64,000 nucleotides of DNA from Trichoplusia ni (lineage: Eukaryota > Arthropoda > Insecta > Lepidoptera > Noctuidae): NCBI RefSeq assembly GCF_003590095.1, contig NC_039499.1, positions 5,084,001-5,148,000 on the forward strand. The letters are read 5' to 3'. This document shows, one piece after another, positions 57,301-64,000 of the stretch (position 1 is its first letter; each line of letters begins with the position of its first letter). Made by a program: the position numbers and the translations under genes. The notes under the pieces were generated by a model. It saw nothing but the letters and a program-made list of their open reading frames with translations. It was not told where the DNA came from and did not search any database.

Positions 57301-59624
57301 TCGCGTATAGAAATAAACCAGACATAACTAACCATTTATTCTGGAAACATGGCACTGAAAGTGTGTTATGTAAAAAATGTTTACAAAAGAAATGGCCGCA
57401 TGTGTACCATTTCTGTACACCACCTCCTATTTTCGTTTGTGAAGAATGTAGTTTACAATTTACAAAAGCTGTGTACCTAAAAGTTCACAAAAGATTTCAC
57501 TCAGGCGATTTTCCTCATATTTGTACAGAAGAAGGGTGCAGTGAGAAATTTGTCTCGAAGAAACTCCTTGATAAACATCTAGAGGAACATAAGAAAAAAA
57601 TGATGATTGAAAATTTAAATGAAACAAAGCCCACTGTGCCAAGTGAAATAGTACCAGAAGCCTGTAAGGAACCCATTCCTGTTATTGATTTGGAAGATAT
57701 TAAACCTAAAGAGGAAGCTGGGACTTCCGAGGTTAAAGCTGAGTCTGGAACTGAACAGCTAACCAAAAAAGAGAGGAAAAGGAAATTGAAAGATAAAGAT
57801 GCCCTCTTGCTGGACGTCAATTTGCCAGCTCTGAATCTTTCAGAAAGTGATAGCAGTGATGAATCTGACAGTGGTATTCCTCCAATTATTAAAGATGAGA
57901 AAATTGAAGAAAAGTTAAAAGAAGAACCATCTACAGCAGCTGACTCCACAAATACAAATATCCCTGATGGGGAAGCGACTCCTAAAACCGAGGAGAAAAT
58001 TGAAGCACTAGACGAGAAACCCAATGAGCAACAGGTACTAGACATATGGGACAATTTCAAGAAGTACCAAGCTAAAGTTGAGAAGCGAGAGAAAACGCCT
58101 CCATTAGTGCCTATTAGAAAACACGTCTGCGAATCGGACCACGATTATTGCTTGGTTCCAACTGAAATGAATGGAGACGAGGATATATTTAACAATAGTG
58201 ATACTAAAAAGAAGAACAAAAAGTCTCCAAAGAAACAACGCGGTGACTTATCTTCAACTAGTAGCAGTAGCAGTGATTCTGATTCGAGCTGTTCCTGCGG
58301 ATCAAATTGCAGTTGTTCGTCAAGCTCCGGATCGTCCTCATCGAGTTCATCTGACTCTGACTCATCTGATGATTCAGGTAATGAAAAGAAAAAGACCAAG
58401 CGCATTAAGAAGACTTTGCCTAACAGAAGGTGTAGTACTGGTTCAAATGTGGATGTCATGGGTATGTCTGAAACTCCAATATTGATTCCTGAGAAAACTG
58501 AACCGCCCATTGCCGAAACAGATCTTGAGACTGATGAAAGTGAAACAGATGAAGAATTTTATGACGAGCACCCGCAAAGAATAGCCAACAAATTATATGA
58601 GGAAAAGCGAAACCAGATGATGAGTGTTTCATCAGTGCCACCATCTGATACCGGATCCATTTCCGGAGAGGCTAGTCCAAGACCCACAACACCCATTAAA
58701 GAACAAGAAAAGGAAGGAAAAGAACCCAAAGAAGAGCCTGAAACAAAAGTCAAGTCATCCAGCAGTAAAAAGAAGAGTAAAAAGAAAAAGAAATCAAAGA
58801 ATTCCAAAAGGCATGGGCCCATAAAAATTAACATTCCTAAAGATATCATAGCAAAAGCTGAAGTAGAGGCACCACTGCCTTTAATTCCTAATAAAATAAC
58901 AATATCTTTACAATCTAACACAGTACAAATCCCAGAAGCACCGAAACCGGCTCCAATGGTCGTTGAAACAAATACTGCGGCATCATCCGTTGAAAGTAAG
59001 CGGGCGTCGAAACGGAGACGAGTTCCTAACAAATTTTATGGGTACTCGAGTGACGAGGAAGCACCTCAAACTCCTGTCGCTGCTGCTGCTCTAAAACCAC
59101 AACAACCGCCAAAACTTGAGTGGCGGAAAGAGGATTTACCATCACCTGTGACACACAAGGCAAAGAAAGAAGTACCGTCTACTGTAATTCCTAGTAGATT
59201 GTATTATACGGACCCTATCAGGTTGACTGCTCCAATACCTGATCCCGAGCCGCCGCGTATCTTAATGAATACTGAATCAATGGAGTCTAGTGACTCTGAT
59301 TCAAGTGATGAAGGAAATTTAGAAATATTCCAGCCTAACAGTCAAAGTTCCGTGCCGCCACCACCAACATATCTGAACTCAGGCACGTCTAGTTTGCCGT
59401 ACGCCTTTCAGCGGCCTGCGGTGCGGGAGGCGCGAGAGGGGGAGAGCGTGTATTGTTACTGCCGGTGTCCCTACGATGAGGTCTCGGAGATGATCGCGTG
59501 TGATGCAGAGGGCTGTCCTATTGAGTGGTTCCATTTCGAATGCGTCGGTATCATGGTACCGCCTAAAGGCAAATGGTACTGTCCCGAATGTAGGAAAAAT
59601 CAAAGTTTCTCAGGTTACAGATAA
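54351..59624 (+). CDS. MESR4: MESR4-like C2H2 zinc-finger and PHD-finger protein
   Basis: This is a nuclear protein of 1757 residues in one exon. The start ATG at 54351 is six bases after a 3' splice site; the frame extends upstream only through intron sequence. C2H2-type fingers are seen at about residues 184-206, 238-262, 263-285, 784-812, 864-890, 924-950, 952-974, 976-1000, 1029-1051 and 1056-1080, with further partial ones. Long acidic and Ser-rich linkers follow. A C-terminal PHD finger (about 1700-1748) has EMIACDAEGCPIEWFHFECV, very like the ING family, whose fingers read H3K4me3. Many C2H2 fingers plus one PHD is the layout of Drosophila MESR4, a suppressor of Ras signalling, from memory. 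The histone-binding role is inferred from the motif. Orthology rests on architecture, not an alignment. Confidence 0.82.
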   Translation: MEDGNIVNTKDDKITPASLTNLYGDCPAKVTANGHEFAGEPSSPPDEPFEQCRQPADTSTDDKFKKRINPLRIHLGKRPFVDNSLQYYSTSKKRKPSLNKSCDSSTPANSVPRVPKLIPKHIDRSQFHNVSSQAESDANSERDKPVPRLVPKSQLLQFKKGKAEKGTQLKEYAQSLGLQPMVKFKCRKCCSMSFKTLAMLKEHQLVCRAQAKEPALSPEAAPCPEPNTSGPSRVTRKVYLCSACGTYYENWNLFLHMREVHNRHICLFCLGMFSKAEKLSSHLTNKHNVKEFSYNSKEDFFNVYSGTLYLMCCVCDEICSEQDDFFNHDCNNVKPKPVPVLISKNAVKSNSIKNTRNVNEVSTNGPTSITKEILKPSSDRREINDGKHETVTSQMQKITALVPETNVSEPVISDTSISSDSSITTGGKDTSNMVDSGMELESSDAKPVSSPVQRSTFSPERSKQVPLNGDESLEHSDESDSPVSDDINEPMKEASPIKNEEIVYPPVDREKECGIKLKLSLNNANSPVIINSTVDPTIGQQKVHKPPSRLRRPPKRYEKEKAPEPVQGLPKTPSIKMTICDRADSPFVKTTIFENNKETTLKTLLNNNSESVCKTPEIKSENTVKTTIYDNKLEEINTLNRVPKLTVRVPKELLDKDSSSDYSSDSDVSDKLTVDENNTTINEEEKEKTQTEVFNGVPSIQPSSPPAGIKVEEPLQPEDDIQVEDDNVDMKYETKDEPDSESVPPVEPVVVEEPTIPVTELTLNRPLDKYPLKDLLKVFLASTVYSCIYCNHVRKIAVNCEQLALHMVAQHRFAATVESITAEELMPETITAKLKNSASELNSVYINLDSYDSVDKCDDVQYDYMFECFQCYFKTAIHKDLYLHNRKMHQKTILLCVMCKSNFYSYSELLCHLCPGTYDSEYEIKFRCCLCNVDAIPSPFRLMVHLRKIHHTCDVCLELCHNQARLSNHVWKHKLHHLCYRCGIAYRNKPDITNHLFWKHGTESVLCKKCLQKKWPHVYHFCTPPPIFVCEECSLQFTKAVYLKVHKRFHSGDFPHICTEEGCSEKFVSKKLLDKHLEEHKKKMMIENLNETKPTVPSEIVPEACKEPIPVIDLEDIKPKEEAGTSEVKAESGTEQLTKKERKRKLKDKDALLLDVNLPALNLSESDSSDESDSGIPPIIKDEKIEEKLKEEPSTAADSTNTNIPDGEATPKTEEKIEALDEKPNEQQVLDIWDNFKKYQAKVEKREKTPPLVPIRKHVCESDHDYCLVPTEMNGDEDIFNNSDTKKKNKKSPKKQRGDLSSTSSSSSDSDSSCSCGSNCSCSSSSGSSSSSSSDSDSSDDSGNEKKKTKRIKKTLPNRRCSTGSNVDVMGMSETPILIPEKTEPPIAETDLETDESETDEEFYDEHPQRIANKLYEEKRNQMMSVSSVPPSDTGSISGEASPRPTTPIKEQEKEGKEPKEEPETKVKSSSSKKKSKKKKKSKNSKRHGPIKINIPKDIIAKAEVEAPLPLIPNKITISLQSNTVQIPEAPKPAPMVVETNTAASSVESKRASKRRRVPNKFYGYSSDEEAPQTPVAAAALKPQQPPKLEWRKEDLPSPVTHKAKKEVPSTVIPSRLYYTDPIRLTAPIPDPEPPRILMNTESMESSDSDSSDEGNLEIFQPNSQSSVPPPPTYLNSGTSSLPYAFQRPAVREAREGESVYCYCRCPYDEVSEMIACDAEGCPIEWFHFECVGIMVPPKGKWYCPECRKNQSFSGYR

Positions 59625-60223
59625 TATAATTGAAATTTAAGTGTATATAACATTGCTGTATTGTTATTATATCTGTATATAACTTATTGACGATTGTAGA
59701 TAATTTAGGCTTTACCTGTATATCTTTGTAGGTAGTTTCTGTAAGTTTTAGGTTATTAGGTCTGAAAAAAATGTATCATTGTTATAAAAAGTACACGTTA
59801 TGCTTGATACCGGCTGTGCAGCCACATCTGTAACCTGGCAAATTGTTAATGACATTAACCTACTGCAGCATACGGAAATATAAATCCGATTTTTGATACC
59901 AAACAAAGCAGTTTTATTTTTTTAGCGTCAGCCATTCGTATAAAAACCTTTCCTGTTTCTAACCAGACAGTGTCGATGCGTCGATCGACGCTGGTTTCCA
60001 CAGCGCAGTGTGGCGGCCTAATCCGACAGGCAAGGCAGAATGCAGACTGAGCCGGCCGCGCTAAGCTTACATGTTATCACGCAACTCATTATAAATTCAA
60101 TTTGAGCTCTAAAAATTGCGATATACATCCCTAGAGGTAGGTTTAGGTAGTATAAATTATTAAAACAAAATCGAAAGTTATTATTTAATAGGAAATTAAA
60201 AAAATCTAAAAACCCACCGTCAT

Positions 60224-60256
60224 TAAAATTTTATCAAAATCGGCCTAGCCGTTTTA
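60224..60256 (+). repeat. Repeat relic with ATCAAAATCGGCCTAGCCGTTT
   Basis: The motif TTTTATCAAAATCGG followed by CCTAGCCGTTT is a signature I recall from many lepidopteran dispersed repeats. The surrounding 200 bases are probably part of the same old copy. Confidence 0.4.
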
Positions 60257-61188
60257 TAGTTCTAAATTGCATTGACATCGTGTTTGAAGCTACCCTGAAA
60301 ATTTCAGCCTGCTAGCTTATCGAGAAGAACCTCAAAATAGAGTTGTAAAAAACAAGAAATTGAAACAAATTATACATACGTATTTCTTAAAATAATACGA
60401 GATTTTTAAGTCTGTTTCCTACCAGCTGAGCAAACGCCTCTTAACTTTGCCCTCATCAATCACGAGCTTTGTTTTTACTCCGTGATCGCGAGGGACCATT
60501 TCGTGAGTAATAATAATAAATTATGTACAGGGTAAGTTACAATCATATCTCGAAGATTCGGCTACATTTGGCAAAGCATTTTGTTTCGTTCGCTAAGCGA
60601 CTTCTAAATTAATGATGTTCTATTTCATTATCGATGACGTATTATTGAAGAGTTGAAAATGAAATAAATTATCTAAACTACATTTTACAAGGAACCGAAA
60701 GGAGAAACAAGCAAAAGTGTTGCTTAACATGCGAAAAACTTCTGCATATCACCTTTATTATTAACCGTTAAATAGGTTGTATTTACTTTGCATAGGCTTT
60801 TATCACTGAAACCATAAACCCGTGGTTTACATCAATGTCATTTAGACAAATAGGTTATATCAGGGTGGTGATCGTTTATCAAAATTGGAGGAACACAAAA
60901 AGTTGGCGGTAAACATGAATATTTCCGACCTTTGCCCCAATAAAGAACACTGCAGCCAGTTTGGTAAGACGTTTTATTTTTATAGATACTCAATACATTT
61001 AATTCGATCCGTCTTATAAGTAGATTATTCAACATAAGTAGATGCAATGGAAATCATACAAGTATGTCAACTATTCATACTAATCGGAGAGACAGGCGTG
61101 TGCTTAACTCTTATAATACATACTTATATGAAATAAGTTAGAAGTTACTTTATCTTGTACCTGCGCTCCATTTATTTGTCTACCTAGG

Positions 61189-61376
61189 TACGTAAAAAGG
61201 TAAACAACACATTTTTGTTCGTTCTTTTCGTCTAAAAATTAAATTTACGATTCGAAAGCGCGACTAAGAACTAATGTAAAACAACGACAAAGGATTATAA
61301 ATCAAATATACCAGTCGGTTACTTAAATCAATGTCGTTTTAAAAGGACACAACAACATTGTTTACCTTTTTATGTA
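61189..61376. repeat. Inverted repeat pair, possible MITE
   Basis: TACGTAAAAAGGTAAACAAC (61189-61208) is matched by its near reverse complement at 61357-61376 (18 of 20). The 148-base spacer has no ORF. The size suits a small non-autonomous DNA transposon, but no clear target duplication is seen. Confidence 0.35.
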
Positions 61377-62730
61377 GGTACCAATGGATGGTTTCTAAGA
61401 CGTGTGTCAAATTGTAGCTATGTGGGTAGGTAAATATGCGAGACCTAAAAGTAACCACAAAGGTAACATAATTTCAAAGATTGTTGTCACAAGTGAATTC
61501 CCTAAGCAGGAGACAAGCGGAACTGTCAGTTCCGCCTGTTAACATTATTAGTATGATCAGATCAGTAACTGTCCCCCTACTTACTACTAGTGCAAGGGCC
61601 TTTGTCATACCAAGGAGAGCATTAATCTTTAGACTACCTTCACTATAATTACGCTTTATCGTATATTCCATATTGAGTATTTTTTCGGGTCGTGACGAGG
61701 ACTCGGAACAAATACCTTGTCCAGTTTGGCCATACTTTAAGAACAAAACCAACATGTGAAAATACTTACGTGCATGAAAAGCAAGCATGTTTTTATTTAT
61801 TGATAAAACTTTTTTAAACAAATAGCATGTCTAATAAGGAAATGTAACGGTGAAATGCCTGCGATAAATATTAATTACGTGTATGTGTAATTTTGATAAG
61901 CAATACATTAACAGGCAACACTGTTGACCTACATGATATGATATTAAAATAAAAATCTAGTAGGTATTCATTATTACTCTTACGGTTAATTAAACGCAAA
62001 GATATATTTATGGGGACTTTCGGGCCTCAATGTTTCTTAACTTGTAGGTCGTGGTATGCTGCCTGCCGATTCTGGCCTAAGTTACCGCAAATCAGGAAAA
62101 AAAACTAAGTCCCTTTCAAAAAGCAAACGATCGAAACGATGGCAATGGGGTATTTGACAAAATTTTTTAGCCCTTACTATGGACTACCATACATTGCTTT
62201 TTATCTTCCTACTATTTTTTTTATGATGAGATAAAATGAAAAATACGTATTCATAGTTTTTTGGAAATTCGTCTGAGGGACTAAACAGATTTATATTGTT
62301 AATTTAGTCGAATACCCTATTGCATTCTAGACTAGTTCTAGGTGACATGCACTGTGAACTGTGACATTTGGCACTAAGTAGTTTGATAACACAATTAAAG
62401 GAAAGCCGAAAGATGCTGATTTGAATATAGGTAGGTTATAATAAAACAGACGAATATGAACGATAATGTCTGAGCACTTATGCAATTTATACGATCGATT
62501 TAACAAGAGCGTTGGGGAGACTCCACTCGGCTGCCATCTGTTTGATTATGTATGTATGCGTGTAGTCTGCGCTTTGTCGGTGCTCACTCGATATGCCCGA
62601 TCATATACCCTTTTATTTATTATTAATGTAAATCGTTATTGTTTTACTTAATACTTGAAACCATGCACACGTGTCCTATTAAAGTGTGACTGCCAGAAAT
62701 CTGATGGTTTCTATGTTACTTTTGTCAATG

Positions 62731-62755
62731 CTAGATAAAGATAAAGATAAAGATA
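62731..62755 (+). repeat. Short (GATAAA)n microsatellite
   Basis: Three to four GATAAA units are followed by GATATATTTATT. This may be the tail of an old retroelement. Confidence 0.5.
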
Positions 62756-63493
62756 TATTTATTTTGCAAATATGGGTACAAAGTAAATGGTGTTATAAAA
62801 TAAACAAGTTCTGCCATATTTTGCCATTCGGCGTGCAAACATTTACAAATTGTTGTTATTACAATCTAAATTATACACATTAAATTATACATCAAAACTA
62901 AGCAATTAAATTATACAAATAAGTATCATTAACTAAAACTAGATGAAACTCTAAACATAATATAAATAAATTTCAATAATGCTTAACAGTATACAATTAA
63001 ATAGGTACCTACTTACGGCCGCTTTCTATATTCGATCCCGAATCTAAGATTCCGATCAATCCAGATTTTACTCAATCCCTCGATTGAGCTTGAATCTGCA
63101 TTTCATTAATCGATCTCGTCTCGAAATCCATCGAAAAAAAACGGATAGATCGCCCTGCTAAACGTTTTGTTTTACGCATGTGCAGAAAAAGTACTTCAGC
63201 GATTATTTATGAGTAAAATGGTGGCTTTTTTCTTAAAGCTTATCTATTTTATGTATAATCACTAGAAATAGCAAAAAATACAAAAATAAAAGATTGGGAA
63301 GTCGTAGCGGACAAATACTGTAATTCTACCTCAAGATTAGAAAAAGCATAAACGACAATAAACGTTTATTGATGAGCAACGGAACGTCAGTCAATCAAAA
63401 AGTTGTAAGTCAGTTTGACATGAACATAATATATATTTTAAAATCGCAAGTTTATTTGTTGTTTGTTTTTCCGATGTCTCAGTTATAGAATAG

Positions 63494-63907
63494 AATACAG
63501 CCTTAATATTCGAGCGCGTTCAGAATAAGTTCACGCGCCATCTGTACAAGAAACTGTATGGGGTGTATCCGTTCTACCTACTCATGGATCCCACTCTATT
63601 CTGGGCATGGTTGGCAATAATCAACTGTATATGACACGGGAGGCTGCACTGGTCGTCTACTTGGTGAAGGTGCTTCGTGGAGTGGAGAATCACCCGGAAG
63701 TATTGCAGCGCTTGAGTGTGTGTACCGGACCGCTACGTGTGGCGGCGGCGAAGCCCGCACCTACTGATAGTTCCTACAGCGAGAATATATTTGTTCGCCA
63801 AAGCACCTCTTACAAGAGCTCTCCACACCACCAACTTCTTCAAAATCAGACTGACGTGTTTATGTGTTTTTAATAATGTAATGTGTTTCAATTTTTGTTT
63901 AGTTTAA
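63494..63907 (+). pseudogene. LINE ORF2 C-terminus, two frameshifts
   Basis: Three successive frames read like the end of a jockey/R1-type ORF2: RVQNKFTRHLYKKLYGVYPF, then REAALVVYLVKVLRGVENHP, then VPDRYVWRRRSPHLL and RIYLFAKAPLTRALHTTNFF. Frames change near 63600 and again near 63720. It is an inactive relic. Confidence 0.7.
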
Positions 63908-63975
63908 GTTCTTTGCTGTCGCATTAGGGTAAACCCTGTAATGATACTTCATGATTTTAAATAAATAAATCAAAA
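63494..63975 (+). mobile_element. LINE 3' end fragment, second family, with tail
   Basis: This is the end of a non-LTR element ORF2 plus 3' UTR, ending in an AAATAAATAAATC tail near 63958-63971. Its C-terminal protein sequence differs from the LINE at 1803, so it belongs to another family. Confidence 0.7.
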
Positions 63976-64000
63976 CGAGAATATTATAATCGTTATTTAT

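Larger units (their letters stand above)
59625..63493. other. MESR4-like 3' UTR and AT-rich intergenic DNA
   Basis: No gene is supported. The first few hundred bases are presumably 3' UTR, without a clear canonical AATAAA. A GC-richer patch at 59950-60060 contains the palindrome CGTCGATCGACG. Repeat relics at 60224-60256, 61189-61376 and 62731-62755 are listed separately. Confidence 0.5.

Noticed and set aside
1..64000. CRISPR arrays, rRNA, tRNA genes, bacterial-type operons
   Set aside because: I saw none. The 152-bp array is an exon duplication without the short repeat/spacer pattern of CRISPR.

Overview
The window looks like an insect nuclear genome, most likely a moth or butterfly. It has AT-rich introns with small GC-rich exons, insect-type BEL/Pao and non-LTR retrotransposons, and repeat fragments I recognise from memory as common in Lepidoptera. 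All protein-coding genes have spliceosomal introns. No bacterial, organellar or CRISPR features are present.

Layout. (1) 1-467, plus strand: the last two exons of the oligosaccharyltransferase subunit Ost48/DDOST. A possible 67-aa membrane ORF (603-806, minus) lies tail to tail with it. (2) About 1300-50175, plus strand: one long gene for an LRRFIP-type (Flightless-I-interacting) coiled-coil protein. It seems to start with a non-coding exon ending at 1512. Its coding exons lie at 22847-22924, 41093-41231, 42311-42429, 42963-43109, 43326-43602, 43746-43886, 44174-44361 and 47156-47266 (400 codons with the stop). At least five further ORFs inside the large intron (28169, 30025, 35499, 36380, 36651) begin with ATG and end in phase 0 at a good 5' splice site, so each could be an alternative first coding exon. 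The last two resemble each other. Exon 44174-44361 is followed by ten more exact-looking copies of a 152-bp unit holding its last 114 nt. (3) 51864-53250, minus strand: Mediator subunit MED19, three exons. (4) 54077-59624, plus strand: a MESR4-like protein with many C2H2 fingers and a C-terminal ING-like PHD finger, sharing a divergent promoter region with MED19. (5) 59625-64000: AT-rich intergenic DNA with repeat relics and a frameshifted LINE 3' end.

Transposon nest. The LRRFIP first intron holds a 5'-truncated LINE whose 3' UTR was entered by a BEL/Pao LTR retrotransposon (869-bp LTRs, target duplication GTAAT). The assembly shows this LINE-BEL arrangement twice, on either side of a run of exactly 1000 N (11381-12380). 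The same LINE/LTR junction occurs in both copies, and most differences are single-base homopolymer indels. The simplest reading is two overlapping contig ends (about 8.87 kb) scaffolded without merging, so the real locus probably has one LINE and one BEL. The right-hand BEL copy has an open 1925-codon gag-pol frame. The left-hand copy is broken by indels.

The host genes have unrelated roles: ER glycosylation, actin/innate-signalling scaffold, transcription co-activator and chromatin-linked zinc-finger protein. The observations most worth following are the LRRFIP alternative first exons, especially the twin hydrophobic ones; the 11-module exon array and its microhomology origin; the assembly duplication; and a 44-codon uORF overlapping the MESR4 start.
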